64,000 bases of DNA from Paracrocinitomix sp040880585. Its GTDB lineage: Bacteria; Bacteroidota; Bacteroidia; Flavobacteriales_D; Crocinitomicaceae. The notes below the pieces were generated by a model that saw only the letters and a program-made list of their open reading frames with translations, was not told where the DNA came from and made no database searches. The translations under genes and the position numbers were made by a program. The stretch's first letter is position 1. Every line of letters begins with the position of its first letter. This document shows positions 7,316-15,949 of the stretch, in pieces. The stretch spans positions 1-64,000 of the forward strand of contig JBBDID010000026.1 in assembly GCA_040880585.1 (NCBI GenBank). The letters run 5' to 3'.

Positions 7316-8422
7316 TTAGGCTTTGTAGAATGGCGGTTTAACAACTTTTGCCTTCAGTTGTTTTTGGCGAACCTGAATGTAAATTTCGATATCCGGCAAA
7401 CTCATTTCTGTTGGGACATAACCCAGGCCAATGGCTTTGTCGGTTGATGGCGACATGGTTCCGGAAGTCACAACACCAATTTCGTTACCCTCAGCATCAA
7501 CAATTGGGTAACCATTTCTCGGAATACCCTTATCGATCATCTCAAAGCCAACCAATTTGCGTTTGACTCCTTCTTCTTTTTGCCTGGCCAATGCATCTGA
7601 ATTGATAAAATCTTTGTTGAATTTTGTGACCCATCCCAAACCGGCTTCTAAAGGGGACGTAGTATCGGTAATATCATTTCCGTATAAACAATATCCCATT
7701 TCTAAACGCAAGGTGTCTCTAGCTGCAAGGCCAATTGGTTTGATTCCGTAATCTTTTCCTGCTTCAAACACTTTGTTCCACACTTGTTCAGCATTCTCGT
7801 TTTTGACGTAAATTTCAAAGCCGCCTGCTCCGGTGTATCCGGTTGCTGAAATGATCACATGCTCAACTCCTGCAAAATCTCCCACTACAAAATGGTAAAA
7901 CTTAATGTCTGAAAGATTCACAGACGTCAAAGATTGTATCGCTTCTGTGGTTTTGGGTCCCTGAATAGCAAGCAAGGAATAATCATCAGACAAATTGCGC
8001 ATTTCTACCCCCAAATCATTGTGAGAGGCTATCCAGTTCCAGTCTTTTTCAATATTGGAAGCATTCACCACCAATAAATATTCATTTTCACGAATCATGT
8101 AGGTAATGAGATCATCTACAATTCCCCCTTTATCATTGGGTAAACAGCTGTACTGGGCTTTACCCGGAATCAGTTTAGAAGCATCATTGGAACTTACTTT
8201 CTGGATGAGATCCAATGCTTTTTCACCTTTCAGCAAAAATTCACCCATGTGTGAAACATCAAACACACCTACTGCATTTCTTACACACTCATGTTCTGCC
8301 TTTACGCCTTCATACTGTACCGGCATAGAATATCCGGCAAAGGGAACCATTTTAGCTCCCAGTTTTTCGTGAACGTGCGTGAGTGCCGTTTTTTTCATTT
8401 GTTCTGTAGTTTGATGTTCCAT
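7316..8422 (-). CDS. gcvT: Glycine cleavage system T protein (aminomethyltransferase)
   Basis: This 368-residue protein transfers the methylene group from the lipoyl arm of GcvH to tetrahydrofolate and releases ammonia. Family landmarks are all present: LGAKMVPFAGYSMPVQYEG near the start, GVFDVSHMGEF, the YSCLPNDKGGIVDDL strand, NASNIEKD, GYTGAGGFEIYV, and RDTLRLEMGYCLYGNDI, followed by the C-terminal barrel (VTSGTMSPS, IGLGYV). Length is typical. An internal Met nine codons in (MKKTALTHVH) would also give a normal family start. It is a single minus-strand gene; the other gcv genes are not in the window. Confidence 0.95.
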   Translation of the reverse strand: MEHQTTEQMKKTALTHVHEKLGAKMVPFAGYSMPVQYEGVKAEHECVRNAVGVFDVSHMGEFLLKGEKALDLIQKVSSNDASKLIPGKAQYSCLPNDKGGIVDDLITYMIRENEYLLVVNASNIEKDWNWIASHNDLGVEMRNLSDDYSLLAIQGPKTTEAIQSLTSVNLSDIKFYHFVVGDFAGVEHVIISATGYTGAGGFEIYVKNENAEQVWNKVFEAGKDYGIKPIGLAARDTLRLEMGYCLYGNDITDTTSPLEAGLGWVTKFNKDFINSDALARQKEEGVKRKLVGFEMIDKGIPRNGYPIVDAEGNEIGVVTSGTMSPSTDKAIGLGYVPTEMSLPDIEIYIQVRQKQLKAKVVKPPFYKA

Positions 8423-8498
8423 ATTTTTTGAATTGGATATAAAATTAGAAAAAATAAACGGTGTACCATGTAAAGGGTGAAAACATATCTGAATCCTT

Positions 8499-8780
8499 TT
8501 AATCCATTGAATTCATCACCCCTTCATTTGTGCTATCAGGAACTGTGTAAATGAGGACATCTCCTGAATCTTTAACATCATAGTAGTTGCCGTTTTTCAA
8601 TTTTAAGTTTTCACATTGACAGCTGGCTACAATTTTAAAATCCGGTGAAAGAATGAAGTCTTCGTATTGTGTACGGCAGATATAGTATCCGTTTGAATTT
8701 TGACGAACCGAAGTAAATTTTTTATCGATTACATTTTTCCCTTTAGTATTAATCAGAAAAAAATATAATTCATTTTTGAC
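8499..8780 (-). pseudogene. C-terminal continuation of the 8781-10274 protein beyond an in-frame amber codon
   Basis: Immediately after the TAG at 8781-8783 the same reading frame stays open for 93 codons (VKNELYFFLINTKGKNVIDK ... FKIVASCQCENLKLKNGNYY) down to a TAA at 8499-8501. The composition and the INTKGKNVI style match the upstream protein. There is no good start codon near its beginning. The two pieces are best explained as one gene of about 591 codons interrupted by one nonsense codon. Confidence 0.75.
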
Positions 8781-10274
8781 CTAGGCTTTTCCCTGATGAA
8801 AATCGCTGCATTGAAGGTATTTTTTGTCATTGAGCAGTTCTCCTTTAAGGTTGATATAATTGTAATGGAGATCAGCATTACTCGCTGCCACCGGAATGGT
8901 TTCGTACTTCTTGTCGGGATCGTAGTAATCCAGGCAAACCACTGCCCATCCGTTGTGAAAAACATGCCCGGTTTCTTTTAAATAAACGCCTTTAGGTCGG
9001 GATTTTCTATAATGATCAATAGGGGTAGGGGCTTTGCCGACAAAGGCTTTCCCCAGATTACCCAGGCTGGTAAAAACAGTACGGATAAAATCAAGGCCTC
9101 TTTTTCGCTTAGTCAAAGCAATTTGTTCTTGAGCGACAATGGGATAGCGAATCGATAAGACTTCATAAGAAGCATCATTCATGTAGCCGTAAGAATAACG
9201 GTAATAAACAATTCGGTATCCTTCATTAGCATCACCAAATCCGTAAAATTCAGGACTCAAAGCTTTTCCGGCAGCACTTCCGATAAATTGAAGGGAGTCT
9301 TTTTTGTAGATGAAGCGGTTAGGATCCAAATCAACAATGTAGAAGAGATCCGAACGAAGTAAACGTCCTTGTTGATCAAAAATATCAATTGCATCTATAT
9401 TTTGTGAAGAATCTTTAAGGGCATGAATAGATTGGTCTCTAAAATCAAACTTCAGGTATTTTCCACTTATAATTACGTCTTTTTTTGAGCGATTCACCAG
9501 TTGGAGTAAGCTGTCCTTTCGGTAGGATATATAATGTTCGTCATGTTCTTTAAAATCGGTAATGTTTTCTACACGAAATTCTTCACCATTGTGTAATAAA
9601 AACTGTTCACCTGATAATTTTTTAAGCAGAACAAACTGCCCATAGGGATGAAGTTCTGCCACTTCATCTACAATCTGACGTCCGGATTCGGGATTATATA
9701 AATTGATAAAATCTGTACGCCTATAGGCAGTTTTTACCCGGTCTTTTTTAAACAGTCGTTTTTCAGTGTATGTATAGGGTTCACTTTTTTGGGTATAGAC
9801 AATCAACCAGTTGTTCAGCCACCCCACAGAGTCAACGGCATATTCAATAATACCCTCCGGGCTATACAAATCCCAACTTTGACCAAAGGGAACTAACAGT
9901 AGGCGTTTAAATTTACGAGGTGATTGCTCATGTATAAACTGTACAATCACATCACCTTCAGCATTGATGGCGCCGTAAAGTCCATTTTTATCTTGTAAAA
10001 CAGCTGATCCGTATGAAAAAACCTGAGCGCTTTGGGTACGATCTTTAAAAATCGTTTCTCCCCGGTAATTCACATAGAGGGTTTTTCTTTTTTTGAAAAT
10101 GGTCGCCACACTGTCGTCTCCTATCCGGATCGAATCCCGACGAGCTTTATAAATAATTTTTTCACCGTACTTCAAACCGGTTTTTGACTTTTTAGTATAC
10201 GTGGTCAGCTGTGAAAAGCCTAAGTCAGGCAGCAAGATCAGCATTAATCCTATTAAGATAAGGAGTGATTTCAT
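8781..10274 (-). CDS. Secreted WG-repeat-like protein, truncated by an amber codon
   Basis: A 497-residue product with a signal peptide (hydrophobic to about residue 20, then FSQ). The segment FSYGSAVLQDKNGLYGAINA is a recognisable WG-type repeat strand pair, and further weaker beta repeats follow, suggesting a propeller-like periplasmic or surface protein. It ends ...CSDFHQGKA at a TAG, after which the frame remains open for another 93 codons. Part of the gene's C-terminus is therefore lost, unless the TAG is an error or is read through. It is preceded by the DUF1801 gene with a 26-bp gap, so it is probably last in a three-gene operon. Confidence 0.75.
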   Translation of the reverse strand: MKSLLILIGLMLILLPDLGFSQLTTYTKKSKTGLKYGEKIIYKARRDSIRIGDDSVATIFKKRKTLYVNYRGETIFKDRTQSAQVFSYGSAVLQDKNGLYGAINAEGDVIVQFIHEQSPRKFKRLLLVPFGQSWDLYSPEGIIEYAVDSVGWLNNWLIVYTQKSEPYTYTEKRLFKKDRVKTAYRRTDFINLYNPESGRQIVDEVAELHPYGQFVLLKKLSGEQFLLHNGEEFRVENITDFKEHDEHYISYRKDSLLQLVNRSKKDVIISGKYLKFDFRDQSIHALKDSSQNIDAIDIFDQQGRLLRSDLFYIVDLDPNRFIYKKDSLQFIGSAAGKALSPEFYGFGDANEGYRIVYYRYSYGYMNDASYEVLSIRYPIVAQEQIALTKRKRGLDFIRTVFTSLGNLGKAFVGKAPTPIDHYRKSRPKGVYLKETGHVFHNGWAVVCLDYYDPDKKYETIPVAASNADLHYNYINLKGELLNDKKYLQCSDFHQGKA

Positions 10275-10300
10275 TTCAGTAAATCCGGATTTTTACGGTA

Positions 10301-10756
10301 CTACCGTTTAATGTTTGCTTCATATAGGTCGACCCATTCATTGAGGGTCATTTTTCCCGCTAATTCACCAATAAGTTCATAAGGAATATCCTCCATTTTT
10401 TTGAATCGGATACAGCTTTTCCCCATATCCAGTTTGCGGTTACTGTGTTTGGGATATTGATCGACAAACCATTTCATTAATGCTTTGTCTGCGTATAGCC
10501 CCATGTGGTAAAGGGCTATAAAATTCTTTTGGGAAGCGATACTCAAAAAAGGAAGGGGTTCTTCGGCTTTGCAGTGATAACCTGAAGGGTAAAGGGAATG
10601 AGGCACAACCCAGCCTGGCATTCCGTAACTCATAGCGGCTTCAAATCCATCCGGAATATGGTTTTCAATGACGTCCTTTAGCCGTTGCATGGGCGTCTGC
10701 CGTTCTTCCGGTAATTGGGTGATATAATCATCTAAATCTACAGCTTCTATTTTCAT
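10301..10756 (-). CDS. DUF1801 domain protein
   Basis: A 151-residue cytoplasmic protein of the DUF1801 (YdhG-like) fold: YITQLPEERQTPMQRLKDVI near the start, AAMSYGMPGWV, FLSIASQKNFIALYHMGLYA and DMGKSCIRFKKMEDIPYELI. The family is related in fold to SufE/IscU-like and frataxin-like small proteins, but its biochemical role is not established. It lies 31 bp downstream of the DUF2452 gene and 26 bp upstream of the WG-repeat-like gene, all on the minus strand. Confidence 0.9.
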   Translation of the reverse strand: MKIEAVDLDDYITQLPEERQTPMQRLKDVIENHIPDGFEAAMSYGMPGWVVPHSLYPSGYHCKAEEPLPFLSIASQKNFIALYHMGLYADKALMKWFVDQYPKHSNRKLDMGKSCIRFKKMEDIPYELIGELAGKMTLNEWVDLYEANIKR

Positions 10757-10787
10757 GGATTAAAAATATGTAAGAATAAAGTTAAGA

Positions 10788-11276
10788 CTATTCTTCCGAA
10801 CTACCTGCTGTTGTTTCTAAAATTTGCCAGGTATGATCAGCCAGTAGCTTTACCGTAGCAATCCATGTATAGGTATTGGTGCGTGATCTTCCCCACTGAT
10901 TGGGAGCAATTATTGATAGTACTTGCGTGTTGTCTTCCTCTTCATACAAGTGATAAATGTGATTGATGATCGGTTCAAACCTAAACTTAGCCTGATAGAT
11001 GCGCTCTGAAATTTCTTTGCGCTGATTGATCTTTTTAGCTTGGTCGGCAAGCAATTTCATTTGTTCGTAAATTTGACCCAATTGTTGATCGGTCTGATGT
11101 TCCATGGCAGCAATAGAACGGCCTTTTTGTTTACCGATATCTTCTGTTTTGATCACGGCACTGCCAACATGGTGTCCATATTCCAGCGAATGTGGATTTT
11201 CAGTAATCTTATCTTCATCAATGGGATTGACGAAATTCTTATTTGTTTTTTCTTCCCCTTTCTTCATCTCCTGCAA
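10788..11276 (-). CDS. DUF2452 domain protein
   Basis: A 162-residue cytoplasmic protein matching DUF2452: ENPHSLEYGHHVGSAVIKTEDIGKQKGRSIAAMEHQTDQQ, a predicted coiled coil around residues 60-95 (IYEQMKLLADQAKKINQR), and the C-terminal YHLYEEEDNTQVLSIIAPNQ and WGRSRTNTYTWIATVKLLAD. The family is common in Bacteroidota and of unknown function. It is the probable first gene of the minus-strand set that continues with the DUF1801 gene. The true start could be the Met at residue 4. Confidence 0.88.
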   Translation of the reverse strand: MQEMKKGEEKTNKNFVNPIDEDKITENPHSLEYGHHVGSAVIKTEDIGKQKGRSIAAMEHQTDQQLGQIYEQMKLLADQAKKINQRKEISERIYQAKFRFEPIINHIYHLYEEEDNTQVLSIIAPNQWGRSRTNTYTWIATVKLLADHTWQILETTAGSSEE

Positions 11277-11356
11277 AGATACGGAATGTCTACCTGATTT
11301 AAAAGAGATCAGTAAGGTTCAAAATCATTATTGTCCAGTGAAAATTTAAAAAGTTA

Positions 11357-11445
11357 GAAATAATAACCATCCCTGGCGACCCTTTTCCCCTTTCCGTCTA
11401 AGACGGATGGGGAAATGAAATGGCGGAAATGGGAGTCATTATTTC
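11357..11445. repeat. 89-bp imperfect palindrome (possible miniature element)
   Basis: Outer arms GAAATAATAACCATCCC (11357-11373) and GGGAGTCATTATTTC (11431-11445) are imperfect inverted repeats. An inner hairpin is formed by TTCCCC (11385-11390) and CCGTC (11394-11398) facing GACGG (11402-11406) and GGGGAA (11409-11414). It lies in the 285-bp gap between divergent genes. It could be a miniature mobile element or a divergent regulatory structure; no second copy is seen in this window. Confidence 0.4.
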
Positions 11446-11561
11446 CCCGGACATCAATGGTTCAAAATCAAGCTTGAAAATTATCTGTGTGATTAAAAAG
11501 AGTTGAGTTGAAAAATATTTTTAACTTCAAAATCGAAAATTCATAAATCTAAAAAAAAAAA

Positions 11562-12386
11562 ATGGGAATTATTATCATAGGTGTCGTCTTAGCAGTTATC
11601 GGCGTTATTCTTTGGGTGGTCAAAGGAAAAAAAGAAAGTAAATCGATTCACTTAGAACTTACAGATACCTCAACAGTGGGGGAAGTTCTTGAAAACTATA
11701 ATAGTTTATCACCTACTGTGGGAGATGGTAATTTCACCCATTTTTGTGAACTCAAAGGGAAAGCTCATGCCGACTCGCCGATTCAGTCAAGCTTGTCTGA
11801 GATAGAATGTGTTTACTATTCATCAAAAGTGATACGAAAGTATGAAGAACGTGAATGGAAGACCGATAGCGAAGGAAAAAGACAACAACATTGGCAGAAA
11901 AAATCAGATGTAGTTTCAGAAAACAAGCAGTGGGCCAACAATTTTGGGATCAAAGATGAGACGGGATTTGTAGAGGTAGATCCGGCCAAAGCAGAATTGC
12001 ATTCAGAAAAAGTACATTCCAGTTTTGAGAAGGGAGAGCCCTCTTTGGGTTCGGCTTTGAGCGCCATTGTGGGCAAATTTTCACTTGGCTCAGGAACGGT
12101 GGATGGTAATGATTATCGCCTGATCGGTTATGAAAAAGTTGAACATGCCATAAAACAAGGAGAAAATTTGTATGTTCTGGGGGATGCCAATGATAGAGAC
12201 GGAAGTTTAAGAGTGTCAAAACCCAACACAAATAAACCGTTTATTATTTCCACCAAATCAGAAGATGAATTGGTAAGTAACTTAGGCTCGTCGGTTAAAA
12301 GACTTAAAATAAGCGCTTATATTTTTTGGGGATTAGGTGCCATTGCTGTGATTGTCGGAATACTAAAAACACTTCAAATAATTTAA
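11562..12386 (+). CDS. GIDE-domain membrane protein (MULAN/MAPL-like)
   Basis: A 274-residue protein with an N-terminal membrane segment (residues 1-20) and a second near the C-terminus (about 248-270). Between them is a GIDE-type domain: LSPTVGDGNFTHFCELKGKA, IECVYYSSKVIRKYEE, then a beta-rich part ending in DYRLIGYEKVEHAIKQGENL and LYVLGDANDRDG. In animals the GIDE domain sits in the mitochondrial E3 ligase MULAN/MAPL between two membrane helices and is followed by a RING finger. Here the layout is the same but no RING follows, so ubiquitin-ligase activity should not be assumed. It is a single gene preceded by an A-rich leader. Confidence 0.8.
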   Translation: MGIIIIGVVLAVIGVILWVVKGKKESKSIHLELTDTSTVGEVLENYNSLSPTVGDGNFTHFCELKGKAHADSPIQSSLSEIECVYYSSKVIRKYEEREWKTDSEGKRQQHWQKKSDVVSENKQWANNFGIKDETGFVEVDPAKAELHSEKVHSSFEKGEPSLGSALSAIVGKFSLGSGTVDGNDYRLIGYEKVEHAIKQGENLYVLGDANDRDGSLRVSKPNTNKPFIISTKSEDELVSNLGSSVKRLKISAYIFWGLGAIAVIVGILKTLQII

Positions 12387-12412
12387 CAAACACCATTCTA
12401 GATTATAATAAA

Positions 12413-12420
12413 TACTTTTG
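12413..12420 (+). promoter_or_regulatory. Putative -7 element upstream of fabI
   Basis: TACTTTTG matches the Bacteroidota -7 consensus TAnnTTTG and ends 28 bases before the fabI start codon. No clear -33 TTG is seen at the expected distance. Confidence 0.4.
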
Positions 12421-12448
12421 TCAACCATAATACTTTAAAATTGAAAAT

Positions 12449-13261
12449 ATGTCAAACGGACTTTTAAAAGGAAAAACAGGAATCATATTTGGAGCATTAA
12501 ACGAACAATCCATTGCCTGGAAAGTAGCTGAAAGAGCGCATGAAGAAGGGGCAAAATTTGTACTGACAAATGCACCGATCGCTATGCGAATGGGAGAGAT
12601 CAACACCTTAGCCGAGAAAACAGGTGCTCAGGTAATAGCCGCAGATGCCACCAGTGTAGAAGATCTGGAAAATTTAGTGGATCAATCCATGGAAATTCTG
12701 GGAGGAAAATTAGATTTTATTCTTCACTCTATAGGGATGTCCGTCAATGTTCGAAAAGGGCGGCACTATACAGATGAAAATTATGACTTTACTATGAAAG
12801 GGATGGATGTATCTGCATTATCCTTTCATAAAGTATTACAAACGGCATATAAAAAAGACGCCATGAATGAGTGGGGATCTGTATTGGCGCTTTCTTACAT
12901 TGCAGCGCAACGCGTTTTCCCGGATTATAACGATATGGCAGACAACAAATCTTATTTGGAATCTATTGCCAGAAGTTTTGGTTACCATTATGGCATCAAG
13001 GCAAAAGTGAGAGTAAATACCATCTCTCAATCACCTACCATGACAACTGCCGGAAGCGGTGTTAAAGGTTTTAATGAGTTTATTAATTATTCAGAAAAAA
13101 TGTCTCCTCTTGGCAATGCCTCTGCACGGGATTGCGCAAACTATTGTATCAGCTTGTTTTCAGATTTGAGTAGGTATGTTACTATGCAGAATTTGTACCA
13201 TGATGGTGGGTTCTCTAATACGGGAGTAACACAAGAAGTAATTGAAAAATTTGCTGAATAA
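12449..13261 (+). CDS. fabI: Enoyl-[acyl-carrier-protein] reductase (NADH)
   Basis: A 270-residue short-chain dehydrogenase of the FabI type, catalysing the last reduction of each fatty-acid elongation cycle. FabI landmarks: the cofactor loop GIIFGALNEQSIAWKVA (11-27), LDFILHSIG (88-96), and the catalytic set Y150...Y160-x6-K167 in LSYIAAQRVFPDYNDMADNK. The residues after Tyr160 (NDMADNK) depart from the usual MGPAK of proteobacterial enzymes, as in other Bacteroidota FabI. It is a single gene with its own probable promoter. It is the usual triclosan-type target class. Confidence 0.96.
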   Translation: MSNGLLKGKTGIIFGALNEQSIAWKVAERAHEEGAKFVLTNAPIAMRMGEINTLAEKTGAQVIAADATSVEDLENLVDQSMEILGGKLDFILHSIGMSVNVRKGRHYTDENYDFTMKGMDVSALSFHKVLQTAYKKDAMNEWGSVLALSYIAAQRVFPDYNDMADNKSYLESIARSFGYHYGIKAKVRVNTISQSPTMTTAGSGVKGFNEFINYSEKMSPLGNASARDCANYCISLFSDLSRYVTMQNLYHDGGFSNTGVTQEVIEKFAE

Positions 13262-13337
13262 GCAGGGATTAACTAAATTGAATCCCGGATGGACAAAATG
13301 CTCAGCAGTTTTTTACGTTTAACCTTATATTAAAACT

Positions 13338-14822
13338 ATGAAAAAAATACTCACACTACTACTTGCATCTCTTGCATTTACTGCAAGTGCTCAGAATGAA
13401 TTCATTGCTTACCCTTCAACGGGGAAAGGTGTTTCTTCTACTTTTGTAACAGATTATCATTGTTTAGGAATCAATCCGGCAAACCTGGGATGGCAGGCTT
13501 ATGATAAAAAGAAAGTCACTATGGGAAGCTCAGAGTTTGGGATGTCTATTTATTCTGAAGCCCTGGCAAAACAAGATTTGAGGGATAATATCTGGGGCGT
13601 GATAAAAAGCGGCTCTTTAGATACCTTGTCGTATGAAGAAAAAGTGAGTGCGGCTCAAGGGTTTGCGTCAGATTTTGCTTTCAACTGGGATTACAATATG
13701 TTTGGTTTTTCTTATCAATCAGAAAAATTTGGGGGAATAGCAGTTTCGATTCGTTCAAGAGCAACCTGGGCCTCTAGTTTTGATCCGGCTTTTTCTGAAC
13801 TATTGTTTCAGGGTAAATTTGCCAGTTATTTTGATTCACTCAACTATTTTAACGGAACCGATACAGTACGAATAGAAAATAACGGGAACATGAGTTACGA
13901 CTCTTCTCAAAATGTAATTTCCGGTCAGGCTTCTATTCCTGTTCCGATTTCTGAGTTAGTGGGGGATACCTATTTAAGACTAAGCCTGAACAGAGAGTAC
14001 CACATTGGATATGGTAGAAAATTGTTTGGAAAAGACACCTCTTTTGCTCTTTATGCGGGGGTAGGAGCGAAGTACATTCAGGGAATTGCCATGATGAATT
14101 TAACGAGTGACGGAGATAGTTATACAATGATTTCCTCCTTTAGTCCGGGATTTGATTTGGATTATGGAGCAGTTGCCAGCGGAAACCCATCTGCAGTAGC
14201 CGGTCAGGCACAAAACTTTTGGAGAAGTCCTGTAGGTCACGGTTTTGGATTTGATTTTGGGATAAATGCCCGCTTATTCAATAAATTGCACCTGGCAGCT
14301 TCAGTTACTAATATTGGATCCATGACCTATACAGGAAATGTATACGAGGGAGTGGATACTTTAGTGGTAAATTATAGTTCCAGTGGTATTGAAGATATGA
14401 ATATCGCTAACTCTGTTCCTGAAATGTTGGAAGAAAGCGGTTTTTTTAAGTTAAGAGGGGTAGAAGAGGTAACCATTAAATTACCCGGAACCTTGCGATT
14501 TGGAGCCAGTTTGGAGTTGGGCAACATTGCACATGTAGGAGTTGATTTAGTGACACCTTTTGATAAAGAATTACCGGGAAGTGTAAACGGATTTGCCTGG
14601 GGAATTGGTGGAGATGTGAAGTTAGGTGGAGGAAAGGTGTTTTTGATGACTGGTCTAACCGGTGGAGGAGGATACGATATGCAAATTCCGGTAGGGGTGA
14701 ACTTTGTGTTAGGTGGTGGAGCCTATGAAGTAGGAATTGCCTCTAGAGATGCCATTACTTTTTTCACACAAAACAGTCCAACGGTTTCTGCAGCATTTGG
14801 CTTTGCGCGGGTAAGGTTTTAA
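13338..14822 (+). CDS. DUF5723 family outer-membrane protein
   Basis: A 494-residue protein with a signal peptide (MKKILTLLLASLAFTASA-Q). The N-terminal KGVSSTFVTDYHCLGINPANLGW is characteristic of Bacteroidota DUF5723 proteins. The remainder is rich in alternating aromatic/Gly strands, for example FAWGIGGDVKLGGGKVFLMTGL, and ends in an aromatic residue (FARVRF), as outer-membrane beta barrels do. It is probably a barrel of unknown substrate. It follows fabI by 76 bp and may be separately transcribed. It ends at a strong bidirectional terminator shared with the convergent CoA pyrophosphatase gene. Confidence 0.85.
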   Translation: MKKILTLLLASLAFTASAQNEFIAYPSTGKGVSSTFVTDYHCLGINPANLGWQAYDKKKVTMGSSEFGMSIYSEALAKQDLRDNIWGVIKSGSLDTLSYEEKVSAAQGFASDFAFNWDYNMFGFSYQSEKFGGIAVSIRSRATWASSFDPAFSELLFQGKFASYFDSLNYFNGTDTVRIENNGNMSYDSSQNVISGQASIPVPISELVGDTYLRLSLNREYHIGYGRKLFGKDTSFALYAGVGAKYIQGIAMMNLTSDGDSYTMISSFSPGFDLDYGAVASGNPSAVAGQAQNFWRSPVGHGFGFDFGINARLFNKLHLAASVTNIGSMTYTGNVYEGVDTLVVNYSSSGIEDMNIANSVPEMLEESGFFKLRGVEEVTIKLPGTLRFGASLELGNIAHVGVDLVTPFDKELPGSVNGFAWGIGGDVKLGGGKVFLMTGLTGGGGYDMQIPVGVNFVLGGGAYEVGIASRDAITFFTQNSPTVSAAFGFARVRF

Positions 14823-14871
14823 CGTCTGAGTAAAATCGCTCTCCTGTGGGCATAAAATAATTTTAGTGAGT

Positions 14872-14905
14872 AAAGTCCGGATGGTTTCTATCCGGACTTT
14901 TTTTA
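14872..14905. terminator. Bidirectional intrinsic terminator
   Basis: A perfect 11-bp stem, AAAGTCCGGAT (14872-14882) and ATCCGGACTTT (14890-14900), with a 7-base loop, is followed by T residues on + and preceded by A residues serving the minus strand. It lies between two convergent genes. Confidence 0.85.
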
Positions 14906-15532
14906 CTCTCTCACCAACATGAGGCGAATTTCATTGAGCATAAGAGCGGTTGCTCCCCAAACAATTCGATCGTTCAATATAAAACAGGGAATGTCTTTGA
15001 TGATCATTCCTTCTGTAGTCTTGATGTTTCGTTTTTGTAAATTGTGTTGATCAATTAAGTCATTGATGTCAAAAGAAATGATCTCCTTTACTTCATAATC
15101 TGAAGGAGTGAACTGTGGCTTGTCTTTGTGAAAACCGATATAAGGATGCACCAAAAATCGACTGACAGGAATGTAAACATCCGTGAGTTTCCCCAATATC
15201 TCTATTTCTGAAGGAGGTACACCAATTTCTTCATACGTTTCCCGCAGAGCGGTTTGCAAAGTATCTTTATCCGTATTCTCCATTTTTCCACCCGGAAAAC
15301 TCACCTGCCCTCCGTGATTACCTCTGTAATGATGACGTTGGGTCAATACCATCCGAACTCCTTGATCCTCATAAAGAAGTGCTAAAACGGCAGAAGTGCG
15401 GTAATTTTTCACTGATTTGATGGCTTCCGGCACCACTTTTCGATCGGGATACATCTCAAGATGAGCAGATACGCCGGGTAAATTAGTTAAGGCGTATTGA
15501 ATTTTTTCGTAAATTGTAGAGAATTGCTGCAT
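14903..15532 (-). CDS. NUDIX CoA pyrophosphatase
   Basis: With the start at 15532 (MQQFSTIYEK) the protein is about 209 residues. The Nudix box GGKMENTDKDTLQTALRETYEEIG (residues 81-104) is preceded by VLTQRHHYRGNHGGQVSFP, the signature that separates CoA pyrophosphatases (NudL type) from other Nudix enzymes. The reaction splits CoA into phosphopantetheine and 3',5'-ADP. An upstream in-frame ATG at 15589 is rejected: it would overlap the divergent gene starting at 15568 and adds an unconserved 19-residue leader. Confidence 0.92.
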   Translation of the reverse strand: MQQFSTIYEKIQYALTNLPGVSAHLEMYPDRKVVPEAIKSVKNYRTSAVLALLYEDQGVRMVLTQRHHYRGNHGGQVSFPGGKMENTDKDTLQTALRETYEEIGVPPSEIEILGKLTDVYIPVSRFLVHPYIGFHKDKPQFTPSDYEVKEIISFDINDLIDQHNLQKRNIKTTEGMIIKDIPCFILNDRIVWGATALMLNEIRLMLVRE

Positions 15533-15567
15533 AGATAGAGCTACTGTGGTATTCAAATTAACGAAAA

Positions 15568-15942
15568 ATGATTGAAACCCGCTCAGCATTTATCTCTAAA
15601 ATTGATGAAGACACTTTAAAAGTTATCTTTAAACCCAATGCCTATTTAACTGTTGAAGAGTATGGGCAGCTTTATAAACATTATCAAAAAGAATTGGGGA
15701 AATCAGATGCAATAAAGTTTTTAATCATTATTCAGGAGGGCTTCAAAACAGAAAAAAAGTACCTGCAATTTTTTATGAACCATTACCGTACCGATTTTAA
15801 AAAAGCGGAAGCATATATCATTGTACATCCATCCACCAAAATGTTTTTTAAAGTGGGGACAAAAATGGTAAATCATAAATATCCGATTAAATTATTTGAA
15901 AAAGAAGCAGAAGCCTTATCTTGGCTGAAATCTTTAAAATAG
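15568..15942 (+). CDS. Small STAS/SpoIIAA-like protein of unknown function
   Basis: A 124-residue cytoplasmic protein. It begins MIETRSAFISKIDEDTLKVI, continues with KFLIIIQEGFKTEKKYLQFF and then KKAEAYIIVHPSTKMFFKVG, and ends in LFEKEAEALSWL. The alternating strand/helix order and the ending resemble small SpoIIAA/STAS-like proteins in Bacteroidota, but I could not name a family with certainty. It is divergent from the CoA pyrophosphatase gene (35-bp gap) and is the first of four tightly spaced genes (15568-17116), probably an operon. Confidence 0.75.
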   Translation: MIETRSAFISKIDEDTLKVIFKPNAYLTVEEYGQLYKHYQKELGKSDAIKFLIIIQEGFKTEKKYLQFFMNHYRTDFKKAEAYIIVHPSTKMFFKVGTKMVNHKYPIKLFEKEAEALSWLKSLK

Positions 15943-15949
15943 TACTTTT

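Noticed and set aside
8781..8783. Recoding of UAG as a sense codon
   Set aside because: Several intact genes in the window end in TAG, so general recoding is not supported.
8753..8965. Minus-strand 70-codon ORF
   Set aside because: It overlaps the end of the WG-repeat-like gene in another frame; the real continuation is in the same frame after the amber codon.
15533..15589. Upstream start for the CoA pyrophosphatase
   Set aside because: It would overlap the divergent gene at 15568 and adds an unconserved leader.
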